Shown here: positions 35,007 to 44,258 of the stretch, piece by piece | Layout: the number at the start of each line of letters is the position of its first letter | How positions within the stretch are numbered: the first letter of the stretch is position 1 | NCBI GenBank assembly: GCA_016712525.1 | Contig: JADJQX010000008.1 | Span: 1,240,001-1,304,000, forward strand | DNA length: 64,000 nucleotides | Source: Myxococcales bacterium | Lineage (GTDB): Bacteria; Myxococcota_A; Polyangia; Polyangiales; Polyangiaceae | Reading direction: 5' to 3' | Program-made: the position numbers and the translations under genes | Notes under the pieces: generated by a model | Told to the model about the DNA's origin: nothing | Database searches by the model: none | The model's input: only the letters and a program-made list of their open reading frames with translations

Positions 35007-35044
35007 AACGGCGAGGTCTCTCGAGGACCTCGCCGTTTTCGTTT
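35007..35044 (+). terminator. Intrinsic terminator after LarA-family gene
   Basis: AACGGCGAGGTC, 7-nt loop, GACCTCGCCGTT then TTTCGTTT: a perfect 12-bp stem with a T-tract. Confidence 0.85.
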
Positions 35045-35159
35045 GGACGAAGGGAGGCGAGGCCGCGAACGGCTGGCCTACACGTACCGGCGATGTGCGC
35101 TTCGTGTCAGCGGGCGCGACGGCGCACGAACGAAGGCACGCGCGCGCGGCGTTTCCGTG

Positions 35160-35165
35160 TAACGT
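35160..35165 (+). promoter_or_regulatory. -10 TAACGT for H1-like/Sel1 gene
   Basis: Ends 6 nt before ATG 35172, predicting a leaderless mRNA. Confidence 0.45.
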
Positions 35166-35171
35166 GCGTGC

Positions 35172-36401
35172 ATGCCGAAGGCTCTTGCCAAGACGTCTGC
35201 GAAGAAGACGAAGACCCCGACGACCTCCAAGGCCAAAGCCTCCGCGAATGAGCCGGCAACGAAGAAGCCGAGCCCCGCGCGGGCGAAGGCCGCTCCGAAG
35301 AAGGCCGCTCCGAAGAAGGTCGCTCCGAAGAAGGTCGCTCCGAAGAAGGTCGCTCCGAAGAAGGCCGCTCCGAAGAAGGCTGCTCCGAAGAAGGCCGCTC
35401 CGAAGAAGGCTGCTCCGAAGAAGGCCGCTCCGAAGAAGGCCGCTCCGAAGAAGGCCGCTCCAAAGAAGGCTGCTCCGAAGAAGGCTGCTCCGAAGAAGGC
35501 CGCTCCGTCGCTCGCAAAGACCCGCGGCAAGGCCACGAGCGCGCTCGCTACGCCGACGACGTTGGCGACCGAGCTCCGCGCGCTGCTCCAGGGCGAAGAC
35601 GGGGTGGCCATTCACCAGAAGGGCGTCGAGCTCTTCTCGGCGATCACGGAAGGTACGCGCGCCGAGTCGCATCTCGGCCTCGTGGCGCTCGCGTTTCGTC
35701 GAGCGGGTGAGCTCGGGCACGCCGAGGCGTGGGTCGATTTCGGCCGTTGCCTCGACAACGGTTGGGGCGTGGAGACGGACCACGAAGCGGCCCTCGCCGC
35801 TTACGAAGAGGCCGCTCGGCTCGGCTCCGATCAGGGAGCGTTCGCGCTCGCGATGAACGCGTACTGGAACGACGAGGACTACGCGGCCGCCCAAAAATGG
35901 GCAAAAAAGGCCCTTAAGGGCGGCGATCCGGTGGGCGCCGTTCGGTACCTGCTCGGGCTCATGGCGTTCCACGGGCGAGGAACGAAGCGCGACAAGAAGG
36001 CGAGCTACGCGTTTCATTCGGCCGCGGCGAGCGCCGGAAACGCCGACGCCATGTTCGAGATCTTCGCGCTCGCGTCGACCGGCCAAGGCACCGAGAAGGA
36101 CGAGCCGAGCGCCGTCGTGTGGCTCATGGAGGCCGCGAAGCGGAACCACCCGCGCGCCCTCTACAACCTCGGAGCGTTCCACGCGATGGGCACGTTCGGG
36201 TTCGCCCAGGACTTCGAGGTGAGCGCGAAGTTCTACGAGGCGGCGAGCGAGGTCGGTCATGGGCGCGCCAGCGCGACGCTCGGGACGATGTACCTCGGAG
36301 GCCAGGGGGTGCCCCGCAGCGAGAAGAAGGCGAGTGAGTTCTTCTCGCGCGCCGAGGCGCAAGGCTTCGACGTACGCGGGTTCCTCGAAGGCCTCGGCTG
36401 A
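35172..36401 (+). CDS. Histone-H1-like tail fused to Sel1 repeats
   Basis: 409 residues, no signal peptide. Residues about 1-120 are Lys/Ala/Pro-rich with 14 APKK(A/V) pentapeptides, like the DNA-binding tail of histone H1. From about residue 140 come Sel1-type repeats: HAEAWVDFGRCLDNGWGVETD, AVRYLLGLMAFHGRGTKRD, ADAMFEIFALASTGQGTEKD, ARALYNLGAFHAMGTFGFAQD-like and GRASATLGTMYLGGQGV units. The tail should bind nucleic acid and the Sel1 solenoid proteins, suggesting a chromosome-associated scaffold. Such fusions are not common; function inferred. Confidence 0.82.
   Translation: MPKALAKTSAKKTKTPTTSKAKASANEPATKKPSPARAKAAPKKAAPKKVAPKKVAPKKVAPKKAAPKKAAPKKAAPKKAAPKKAAPKKAAPKKAAPKKAAPKKAAPKKAAPSLAKTRGKATSALATPTTLATELRALLQGEDGVAIHQKGVELFSAITEGTRAESHLGLVALAFRRAGELGHAEAWVDFGRCLDNGWGVETDHEAALAAYEEAARLGSDQGAFALAMNAYWNDEDYAAAQKWAKKALKGGDPVGAVRYLLGLMAFHGRGTKRDKKASYAFHSAAASAGNADAMFEIFALASTGQGTEKDEPSAVVWLMEAAKRNHPRALYNLGAFHAMGTFGFAQDFEVSAKFYEAASEVGHGRASATLGTMYLGGQGVPRSEKKASEFFSRAEAQGFDVRGFLEGLG
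35289..35498 (+). repeat. 14 x 15-bp in-frame tandem repeat
   Basis: The unit gccgctccgaagaag (with gtc, gct and one caa variant) repeats 14 times and encodes APKK(A/V). Near-identical codons suggest recent expansion. Confidence 0.9.
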
Positions 36402-36426
36402 GCGCACGACCGCGCTCGCAGAGACG

Positions 36427-36470
36427 ACGAGAGGGCACCCCGGGTAACTCCGCGGTGCCCTCTTCGTTTT
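36427..36470. terminator. Bidirectional intrinsic terminator
   Basis: GAGGGCACC and GGTGCCCTC arms with outer ACGA/TTCGT, followed by TTTT, between convergent genes. Confidence 0.75.
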
Positions 36471-36487
36471 GGTCGATGCTCCGCGCG

Positions 36488-38185
36488 CTATTTGGCGACG
36501 CCGACTCCGACCGCGCCCACGTCCACCCGCTGCCCCGAGAGCTGCGCGGCCTTCGCGACCAGCCCGACGAGCTCCAAGCGCTCGGCTTTTCCGTCGCTCG
36601 CGTTCGAGGCGATCCGCGCGAGGGTGTCGAAGCGTGTCTCGGCGGCGTGAGGGCTCTTGCGGAGCACCTCGGCGAACCCGACCACCGCCGCGGCGAAACG
36701 GAAGTCCGAGGAGGCAGCCTCGAACGAGGGCGCGATGCTCGAGGTCGACATCGGGAAGACGCTCTCCTCGGCCTGCTCGCCACCGCGCGGGGCTTTGTGC
36801 CGCACACGAACCGTGACCGGAGATTTGTCGGTGCGAGTGAGCACCACGTCGTAGACGGCCGTCACGGTGTGGCCCGCCCCGACCTCACCGGCGTCGACCT
36901 TGTCGTTGCGGAAGTCGCGGTCCTTGATGTCGCGGTTCTCGTAGCCGACGAGCCGGTAGGTGCGAACCACGCTCGGGTCGAGCTCGACCTGGATTTTCAC
37001 GTCGCGCGCGATCACCTGGAGGAGCCCGTTCGTCTGCTCGCCGAAGACCCGGCGCGCCTGCTCTTCGGAGTCGATGTAGGTGTAGTTTCCGTCGCCCGAG
37101 TCGGCGAGGGCCTCCATCAGCGCGTCCTTGTAGTTGCCGGAGCCGTAGCCCACCGTCGAGAGCGTGATGCCCTCGCCGCGGTGACCGGCGATGATCTTCT
37201 TGAGCTCCTGCTGGGAGGTGCGCCCCACGTTGGCGTCGCCGTCCGACAGGACGACCACGCGGCTGACGTGACCTCGAACGAGCGTCTTCTTCGCGAGGTC
37301 GTAGGCGAGCGCGAGGCCATCGCCCATGGCCGTCGAGCCGCCCGCGCGGAGGCGGTCGATCGCCGACATGATGGCATCTTTGTTCTCGGCTCCGGTCGGA
37401 TCGAGGAGCTTCTGGACGCCGCCGGCGTAGGTGCAAATGGCGACCGTGTCACCCTTGACGAGCTTGTCGGTGAGGATCTTGAGGCTCTTTTTGGCAAGCT
37501 CCATGCGATCCTGCCCCTGCATCGAGCCGCTCGTGTCGACGAGGTACACGAGGTGCACGGGGACGCGCTCTTGGGCCGAGATCTTCTTGCCTTGGAGCCC
37601 GACGCGCAGGAGGTGATGCCCCGCCGCGAAGGGAGAAGGCGCCGCGTCCGTGTAGACTGCAAACGGTTTCTGGGCCGGCGGCGCATAGCCGTACCGGAAG
37701 TAGTTCACGTACTCCTCGACACGAACCGAAGCGAACGGCGGCAGCGTCCCTCCGTTGAGCATACGTCGGCCGATGCTGTACGAGGCGGTGTCGACGTCGA
37801 CGGCGAACGTGCTGAGGCGATCACGCGAGGTGTCGACCACGGGGTTCACGCCGTGATCCTGGTAGTGCTCGGTCCCCTGCGGCTCGGCGGGCTGGGTCGC
37901 GACGGGCGCAGGAGCGACGGGCGAGACCACGGGATTCACGGGCATCGGCCCCCCGGCGGGCGGAGGGGGCGGAGCGGAGGGCTGGTCGCGCGGGGCCGCG
38001 GGGTAGGCCTGGGGAGCCTGCTCGCTCGCGGGGTAGGCCTGACCTGCCATGGCGGACTCGCGGGCCGCCCCGGGCTCCATGGCCTTCGGCGCGCCAGCCG
38101 AGGCGCAGCCCGCGAGGACGTGGGCCAGGGTCATGACGACGATCGACGCACGAAACGTGGAAGCGGGGGCGAAAGACCAACGCAT
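36488..38185 (-). CDS. vWA-domain lipoprotein (YfbK-like)
   Basis: 565 residues. Lipobox LAHVLAGC. Pro/Ala linker to about residue 110. The family N-terminal region follows (FAVDVDTASYSIGRRMLNGGTLPP, VRVEEYVNYFRYGY), then a von Willebrand A domain with an intact MIDAS DxSxS (D217, S219, S221 in VYLVDTSGSM) and VVLSDGDANVG. The C-terminal part matches the DUF3520-like end of YfbK proteins. It should bind divalent metal and protein partners in the envelope. AGGAGAG before ATG 38185 supports the start. Confidence 0.88.
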   Translation of the reverse strand: MRWSFAPASTFRASIVVMTLAHVLAGCASAGAPKAMEPGAARESAMAGQAYPASEQAPQAYPAAPRDQPSAPPPPPAGGPMPVNPVVSPVAPAPVATQPAEPQGTEHYQDHGVNPVVDTSRDRLSTFAVDVDTASYSIGRRMLNGGTLPPFASVRVEEYVNYFRYGYAPPAQKPFAVYTDAAPSPFAAGHHLLRVGLQGKKISAQERVPVHLVYLVDTSGSMQGQDRMELAKKSLKILTDKLVKGDTVAICTYAGGVQKLLDPTGAENKDAIMSAIDRLRAGGSTAMGDGLALAYDLAKKTLVRGHVSRVVVLSDGDANVGRTSQQELKKIIAGHRGEGITLSTVGYGSGNYKDALMEALADSGDGNYTYIDSEEQARRVFGEQTNGLLQVIARDVKIQVELDPSVVRTYRLVGYENRDIKDRDFRNDKVDAGEVGAGHTVTAVYDVVLTRTDKSPVTVRVRHKAPRGGEQAEESVFPMSTSSIAPSFEAASSDFRFAAAVVGFAEVLRKSPHAAETRFDTLARIASNASDGKAERLELVGLVAKAAQLSGQRVDVGAVGVGVAK

Positions 38186-38301
38186 CGGCTCTCCTCTCGG
38201 TGGGGCGCCTTGCGCCACCGGGCAACGGGTTCGAGGGGCCGAACGGAGGGGACCGACCGCGCCTTACAGCGGTTCCAAACATTTCGTTTTCACGAAAAAC
38301 G

Positions 38302-38384
38302 GTGCGTTGCGGCGTACGCACTCCCGATGCGGGAATTGCGGGGCCTCGGTTGAACGGAGGGGGTGCGTGTTGTAGGAACGCACC
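38302..38384 (+). promoter_or_regulatory. Two operator-like inverted repeats and promoter of lipid operon
   Basis: GTGCGT-8 nt-ACGCAC (38302-38321) and GGTGCGT-9 nt-ACGCACC (38362-38384) share half-sites 61 bp apart. A -35 TTGAAC (38350-38355), 17-bp spacer and -10 TAGGAA (38373-38378) place the second repeat over the -10, as expected for a repressor site. A further inverted repeat CGTTTT-cacga-AAAACG lies upstream near 38285-38301. Confidence 0.55.
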
Positions 38385-38440
38385 TCGCCCGAGCCGCCTC
38401 GATCTGCTGAGGACCGAGCCGCAGAGGCCTCTCCCAAGCC

Positions 38441-41400
38441 ATGCACCAGAACGGTACTTCCCACGGAACGAACGGCACGCTCGCCCACGACGTGCCCCCC
38501 CCCGCCCCGGCCCTCGCGCCTCTCGAGGTCGGGAAGCTGCTCTCGGGCTCGAAGCTCCTCATCCTCGGGGGGACGGGCTTCCTGGGGAAGATCTTCTGGA
38601 TCATGATGCTCGACCGCTACCCGAGCATCGGCAAGATCTACCTGCTCGTGCGGAGCTCGAAGAAGGCGACGAGCGAAGAGCGCTTCTGGAGCGACATCGC
38701 GACGAGCGAAGCGATGCTCCCGCTCAAGGAGAAATACGGCGACGGGCTCGACGCGTTCCTCCGCGAGAAGATCGTGCCGATCGACGGCGACGTCGGCCGA
38801 GAGAACTGCGGCATCGACGCTGCGTGGATCCGCGAGCACAAGGGCGCCCTGCACGCGGTCGTCAACGTGGCGGGTGTGGTGGACTTCAACCCGCCGCTCG
38901 ACGAGGCCCTCGACACGAACGCCTTCGGGGCGCAAAACCTCGTCTCGCTGTGCCGCGCGCTCGGCGACGCGCCGCTCTTCCACACGAGCACCTGCTACGT
39001 CGTCGGCAACCGCTCCGGCCTCATCCACGAGGACGTGCCGGGCACCAAGTACCCGTTCCCGCGCGCCGACGAGCTCGGTCGCGAGCTGTGGGATCCGCAG
39101 CGCGAGATCACCGACTGCCTCGACATCGTGGCGCAAGCGAAGAGCCGCTGCGAGGACGCGTTCCGCCAGAGCGAGTTCCTCGAGAAGGCCACGAAGAACC
39201 TGCTCGCGAAGGGGGAGCCCACGAGCGGCCCCGCGCTCGCCACCGAGCTCAAGAACGTGAAGCGCAAGTGGGTGAGCGACAAGCTCGTCGAGGCGGGCGT
39301 CGAGCGCGCGACCCACTGGGGTTGGCCGAACGTGTACACGTACACGAAGAGCATCGGCGAGCAGATCATCGTGAACGCCGGGATCCGCTACGTCATCGCG
39401 CGGCCGGCGTGCTGCGAGAGCACGACGGCGTTCCCGTTCCCCGGCTGGAACGAGGGGATCGGCACGTCGGCGCCGCTCGCGTTCCTCATCATGAAGGGCC
39501 ATCACCAGGTGGTCGGACGTGACACGACGCTCGACTTCATCCCCGCCGACACCGTGTGCGCGGGCATGATCCTGACGCTCGCGGAGCTCATCGAGGGCAC
39601 GAACAAGGCCGTCTACCAATACGGAACGAGCGACCTCAACCCGGCGTCGACGCGGCGCCTCGGGGAGCTCATGGGCCTCTACCGGAGGCGCTCGTTCCAG
39701 CGCACCGGGAAGGGCAACGCGCTCGCGAACTTCCTCCAGGCGCACTACGAGCCGGCGATCGTCGATCTCGACCGGTACAACGCCTTCGGCCCCGGGCAAA
39801 TGGCGCGCGCGGCGAGGGGCATGGCTTCGGCGTTGAAGGCCGCCCCCGGGCCCACGGCACGCTTCGCGAAGCCGATCGCCAAGTCGCTCGACGGCTTCGC
39901 GTACCAAGAAGAGAAGATCGACATGATCATCCGCCTCTTCTTGCCCTTCACGAGCGAGCAGAAGGGGCCGTTTTCGTGCGCCAACACGCGCGAGGCGTAC
40001 GCCCGCACGGCGCCGGCCGACCGCGAGAAGCTGCCGTGGTCGCCCGAGACGCTCGACTGGGCCGACTACATGATGAACCAGCACATGCCGGCGCTCGAGA
40101 AGCGGGTCATCCCGTGGATGGAAGAGCGGTACCGGAAGGAGCTCAAGCCCCTCAAGGCGCACGAGACGCTGGTCACGCTCACAGACCAGATGGCCGAACG
40201 CCACGGGCACGCTGTGGCCCTCGGGCGCTACGAGGGCGACGATGGGTTCACGCGCATCACCTACGAGGACGTGCTCGCGCGGGCCGAGGACGTCGCGGCG
40301 CGCCTGTTCGCCGCCGGTGTCGCGAAGGGAGACCGCGTGGTCCTCGCGGGGAAGAACACGCCGGAGTGGGCGATCGCGTACTTCGGCATCATGCGCGCCG
40401 GGGCCACGTGCGTCCCGATGGATCCGGACATGGACGCGGCGGCCTTCGTCAACGTCGTGCGCGAGAGCCACGCCAAGGTGGCGATCCTCGACGCGCACGT
40501 CGAGAAGAAGGTCGGGGCACACCTCACGGCGGAGCTCGCCGAGGTCGTCCACGTGGCTCTCGTGGCCGTGACCGAGCTCGACCCGCAGCTCTCTCGCCCG
40601 CGCGTCGAGGTGCGGGGGGACGACGTAGCGAGCCTCATCTTCACGAGCGGCACGACGGGCAAGCCCAAGGGCGTCATGCTCACGCACGAGAACTTCACGT
40701 CGCTCATCGCGTCGCTCGCGCCGCTCTTCCCGCTGTCGTCCAACGACCGGGTGCTCTCGGTCCTGCCGCTGCACCACACGTTCGAGTTCACGGCCGGCCT
40801 CCTCTTGCCCTTCTCGCGCGGCACGAAGGTCTTCTATCCTGGCGAAATCACTGGGGATCGCATCACTCGGGCGCTCAAGCAGGGGCGCATCACGGGCATG
40901 GTGGGCGTGCCCGCGGTGTGGCAGCTCCTCGAGCGACGCATCCTCTCGCGCGTGCACGCCAAGGGGCGCACGGTGGAGGCGGTGTTCGACGTGGGCGCCG
41001 AGGTGTCGCGGTGGCTCTCGAGGACCGCGGGGATCGACGTGGGGCGCTCGCTCTTCGGACCGGTCCACGAGGAGCTCGGCGGCCACGTGAAGTGGCTCAT
41101 CTCGGGCGGCGCGGCCCTCCCGAAGGACACGCAGAAGCTCTTCTCGGGGCTCGGCTTGAAGCTCACCGAGGGGTACGGCCTCACCGAGGCGGCGCCCGTG
41201 CTGGCCGTGGCCAAGGCCGGCTCGCCCGCCGGGCAGGTCGGAAAGGCGATCCCCGGCGTGGAGCTCAAGATCGACTCCCCCGACGCCGACGGAGTGGGCG
41301 AGGTGCTCGCGCGCGGCAAGAACGTGATGCGCGGGTACACCGACGAAGAGGCCACCAAAGCCACCATCGACGCGGACGGCTGGCTCCACACGGGGGATCT

Positions 41401-43165
41401 CGGCAAATTCGACAAGAAGGGCCGGCTCCAGATCGTGGGCCGCTCGAAGGACGTCGTGGTCACGTCGAACGGAGAGAACCTCTACCCGGACGACCTCGAG
41501 CGCCTGCTCGGGCACGTGGCCCACATCGAGGAGCTCGCGTTCGTGGGCGTCGAGAGCCCCTCGGGCGGCGAGCGGCTCGCGTGCATCGCGGTGCCCAAGG
41601 CCGACGATGGCGTGTCGCGCCACGAGCGCATGTCGCGGGCCGAACGCTCGCTCCGCGACGCCCTCGCGAAGCTGCCCTACGGGAAACAGCCGTCCGTCGT
41701 TCATTTGTATGATGCACCTTTGCCGCGCACCTCGACGCGGAAGGTGAAGCGCATCGAGGTCCGTCAGATCCTGCACCGCACGATCGCCGCGACCCAGCGC
41801 TCGAAGGACGAGCCGCACGCGACGCCGGTGCGCGCCGCGATCGCGGGGCTGAAGGGCATGAAGCCCGCCGACGTCGCCGGGGACATGACGATCGCGGGAG
41901 ACCTCGGGCTCGACTCGCTCGCGCTCACGGAGCTGCTCGCGGCGCTCGAAGCGAAAGTGGGCACGATCGAGCCGGACGAGCTCCAGGCCTGCCGCACGGT
42001 GGCCGACGTCGAAGTGCTCGTGGGTACGGAGCGACAGAGCCTGCGCCCCCCGAAGGTGGAGCCCGCCGCGCGCTACCGCATCGAGGGGCGCGGGAAGCCC
42101 GCCGAGAAGACGGACGACGAGGTCGCGTTCACGCTCCCGCCCGAGCTCCAGTCCGCCGGGAAGAAGCTCATCGGCAAGCTCCAGGACGTCTTCTACGACG
42201 GGGTCATGACGTCGCGGGTGTCGGGGCGGGCGTTCATTCCGCACAACCGCAACGTGCTCGTCGTCGCGAACCACGCGAGCCACCTCGACATGGGCTTCGT
42301 GCGGCACGCGCTCGGCCACTACGGCGAGGACATCGTGACGCTCGCCGCGCAGGACTACTTCTTCGACAAAAACAGCTTCAAGCGGGCCTTCTTCGAGAAC
42401 CTGACGAACCTCAAGGCGATCGACAGGAAGAGCGGGCTCCGCGCGAGCGAGCGCCAAGCCGGCGAGGTGCTCTCGCAGGGCAAGACGGTCCTCATCTTCC
42501 CCGAGGGGACGCGAAGCCCCGACGGCCAGATTCAAGAGTTCAAGTCGTTCCTCGGGCACCTCGTGCTCACCTACGGCGTGGACGTGCTTCCGGTGTACGT
42601 CGGTGGCACACATCAGGCGATGGGCAAGGGCTCGCGGATCCCGACGAAGCGCGACATCTTCGCGCGTATCGGGCCGGCGCTCACCCTCGCCGATCTGAAG
42701 CGCCTCACCGAGGGGCTCTCGTACGGAGATGCCTCGCGTGAGGTCGCGAAGCTCGCGCGGGCGGCCGTGGTGGCGCTCCGCGACGGCGACGTGCTCGACC
42801 TCGCTCGTGTCGACTCGCTCGACGGCTCGAGGAAGAAGAAGGAGCATCCGCTCGTCACCCTCTTCACGGAGCTCGGGCAGAAGTTCCGCAAGGATCGCGT
42901 CGAGAAGCCGGTGTCGTTCTATTTCACGCTGGGGGGCGAGGACCAGGCCAAGTGGACCGTCCGCGTGAACGAGGCGGGCTGCGAGATCAAGCAGGGGAAG
43001 CCCGAGGGCGGCACGGCCGACTGCGTGCTGAAGACGAGCCCGGAGATCTTCACGAAGATCGTGAACGGGTACATGCCGAGCCCGGCCGAGTTCATCTCGG
43101 GGGCCATCAAGTCGAACGACGTGAGCCTGCTCATGGAGTTCCAGAAGGTGTTCGAGCTCGGCTGA
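38441..43165 (+). CDS. Five-domain lipid enzyme: acyl reductase, AMP ligase, ACP, PlsC acyltransferase, SCP2 (ElbD-like)
   Basis: 1574 residues. (1) About 35-510: fatty-acyl-thioester reductase with LLILGGTGFLGK (NAD loop) and a YTYTK active site. (2) About 560-1090: AMP-dependent acyl ligase, IFTSGTTGKPKGVML and EGYGLTEAAP. (3) About 1120-1195: acyl carrier domain, phosphopantetheine Ser1159 in GLDSLALTEL. (4) About 1230-1450: PlsC-type acyltransferase, HX4D at H1278-D1283 and FPEGTRS. (5) About 1480-1574: SCP2 sterol-carrier-like domain. No membrane signal. The combination resembles myxobacterial ElbD, implicated in ether-lipid synthesis; the exact product is inference. Heads an operon with an SDR and a lipid kinase. 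Confidence 0.88.
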   Translation: MHQNGTSHGTNGTLAHDVPPPAPALAPLEVGKLLSGSKLLILGGTGFLGKIFWIMMLDRYPSIGKIYLLVRSSKKATSEERFWSDIATSEAMLPLKEKYGDGLDAFLREKIVPIDGDVGRENCGIDAAWIREHKGALHAVVNVAGVVDFNPPLDEALDTNAFGAQNLVSLCRALGDAPLFHTSTCYVVGNRSGLIHEDVPGTKYPFPRADELGRELWDPQREITDCLDIVAQAKSRCEDAFRQSEFLEKATKNLLAKGEPTSGPALATELKNVKRKWVSDKLVEAGVERATHWGWPNVYTYTKSIGEQIIVNAGIRYVIARPACCESTTAFPFPGWNEGIGTSAPLAFLIMKGHHQVVGRDTTLDFIPADTVCAGMILTLAELIEGTNKAVYQYGTSDLNPASTRRLGELMGLYRRRSFQRTGKGNALANFLQAHYEPAIVDLDRYNAFGPGQMARAARGMASALKAAPGPTARFAKPIAKSLDGFAYQEEKIDMIIRLFLPFTSEQKGPFSCANTREAYARTAPADREKLPWSPETLDWADYMMNQHMPALEKRVIPWMEERYRKELKPLKAHETLVTLTDQMAERHGHAVALGRYEGDDGFTRITYEDVLARAEDVAARLFAAGVAKGDRVVLAGKNTPEWAIAYFGIMRAGATCVPMDPDMDAAAFVNVVRESHAKVAILDAHVEKKVGAHLTAELAEVVHVALVAVTELDPQLSRPRVEVRGDDVASLIFTSGTTGKPKGVMLTHENFTSLIASLAPLFPLSSNDRVLSVLPLHHTFEFTAGLLLPFSRGTKVFYPGEITGDRITRALKQGRITGMVGVPAVWQLLERRILSRVHAKGRTVEAVFDVGAEVSRWLSRTAGIDVGRSLFGPVHEELGGHVKWLISGGAALPKDTQKLFSGLGLKLTEGYGLTEAAPVLAVAKAGSPAGQVGKAIPGVELKIDSPDADGVGEVLARGKNVMRGYTDEEATKATIDADGWLHTGDLGKFDKKGRLQIVGRSKDVVVTSNGENLYPDDLERLLGHVAHIEELAFVGVESPSGGERLACIAVPKADDGVSRHERMSRAERSLRDALAKLPYGKQPSVVHLYDAPLPRTSTRKVKRIEVRQILHRTIAATQRSKDEPHATPVRAAIAGLKGMKPADVAGDMTIAGDLGLDSLALTELLAALEAKVGTIEPDELQACRTVADVEVLVGTERQSLRPPKVEPAARYRIEGRGKPAEKTDDEVAFTLPPELQSAGKKLIGKLQDVFYDGVMTSRVSGRAFIPHNRNVLVVANHASHLDMGFVRHALGHYGEDIVTLAAQDYFFDKNSFKRAFFENLTNLKAIDRKSGLRASERQAGEVLSQGKTVLIFPEGTRSPDGQIQEFKSFLGHLVLTYGVDVLPVYVGGTHQAMGKGSRIPTKRDIFARIGPALTLADLKRLTEGLSYGDASREVAKLARAAVVALRDGDVLDLARVDSLDGSRKKKEHPLVTLFTELGQKFRKDRVEKPVSFYFTLGGEDQAKWTVRVNEAGCEIKQGKPEGGTADCVLKTSPEIFTKIVNGYMPSPAEFISGAIKSNDVSLLMEFQKVFELG

Positions 43166-43193
43166 GCGAGCACGACGCGGAGGATCGAAGCGA

Positions 43194-44258
43194 ATGGCAC
43201 GAATGCTTGTCACCGGAGCGACCGGGTTCCTCGGCGCCCACCTCGTCGCGCAGCTCCTCGAGCGAGGGGACACCGTGGTCGCGCTCTGCCGAGGCGCGGG
43301 GCCCGACGTCGCCGTGCGCGGAAAAACCGCGGAGATCGCGCGAGGCGACGTGCTCGATGCCGCGAGCGTCGAGGCGGCGGCCCGCGGGTGCGATGGGGTC
43401 TTCCACTGCGCCGGGAAGGTCTCGCGCGACCCCCGCGACGCCGAGGAGCTCCACCTCCTGCACGTCGAGGGGACGAAGCGCACCCTCGACGCGTGCAAGG
43501 CGGCCGGTGTGCGGCGCGCCGTCGTCGCGTCGACGAGCGGCACCGTGGCCGTGTCGGCCGAAGAGGACAAGGTCTCGACCGAGGCCGACGAGGCGCCCGT
43601 CGGACTCCTCAACCGCTGGCCGTACTACCGCACGAAGCTCTTCGCGGAGCGGGCAGCGCTCGAGCGAAACGCGGCCGATTTCGAGGTCGTGTGCGTGAAC
43701 CCGACGCTCCTCCTCGGGCCCGGCGATCTGCGCGGTTCGTCGACGGAGGACGTTCGCCTCTTCCTCGAGCGGCGGATCCCCGCGGTGCCTCCCGGTGGCC
43801 TCTCGTACGTCGACGTGCGCGACGCGGCGCTCGGGATGATGCTCGCCATGGAGCGTGGTCGGCCCGGCGCGCGGTACCTCCTCGGCGCGAGCAACGTCAC
43901 GATCCGCGAGTTTTTCGCGCGGCTCGAGCGCATCTCGGGGATCGCGGCGCCCGTGCTCCCGCTGCCTCGTGCTCCCGAGCTCTCCAAGGTGGGCACCGAG
44001 CTCGTCGAGAAGATGCTGGGGCGCTTCGGCATGTCTCTCCCGGTCGACCCGGTGAGCTTCGACATGGCGCAGTACACCTGGTACCTCGACGCTTCGCTCG
44101 CGGAGGCGGAGCTCGGGTGGTCGCCACGTGACGCGGTGGAAACGTTGGCCGACACGGTGCGCGATCTCCAGGACCGCGGGGTCGTCTGGCCCGAGCCCGA
44201 TTTCGTGCGGAAAGGGAGCCTCTCGTCGTACCTTCGAGGTGAAGAAGGATCGGCATGA
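43194..44258 (+). CDS. Extended SDR (NAD-dependent epimerase/dihydroflavonol-reductase-like)
   Basis: 354 residues. GGAGG upstream supports ATG. NAD(P) loop MLVTGATGFLGAHL, catalytic Tyr-Lys in YYRTK, and VCVNPTLLLGPGD as in dihydroflavonol-4-reductase/3-beta-HSD-like SDRs acting on hydrophobic ketones or alcohols. It lies 28 nt after the multidomain enzyme and overlaps the lipid kinase by ATGA, so it probably reduces or oxidises a lipid intermediate in the same pathway. Confidence 0.85.
   Translation: MARMLVTGATGFLGAHLVAQLLERGDTVVALCRGAGPDVAVRGKTAEIARGDVLDAASVEAAARGCDGVFHCAGKVSRDPRDAEELHLLHVEGTKRTLDACKAAGVRRAVVASTSGTVAVSAEEDKVSTEADEAPVGLLNRWPYYRTKLFAERAALERNAADFEVVCVNPTLLLGPGDLRGSSTEDVRLFLERRIPAVPPGGLSYVDVRDAALGMMLAMERGRPGARYLLGASNVTIREFFARLERISGIAAPVLPLPRAPELSKVGTELVEKMLGRFGMSLPVDPVSFDMAQYTWYLDASLAEAELGWSPRDAVETLADTVRDLQDRGVVWPEPDFVRKGSLSSYLRGEEGSA

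Noticed and set aside
38264..43612. A 1782-codon open frame on the minus strand opposite the multidomain lipid enzyme
   Set aside because: It is a shadow of extreme third-position GC on the opposite strand; Arg/His/Glu-rich, no domains, while the plus strand has five intact enzyme domains.
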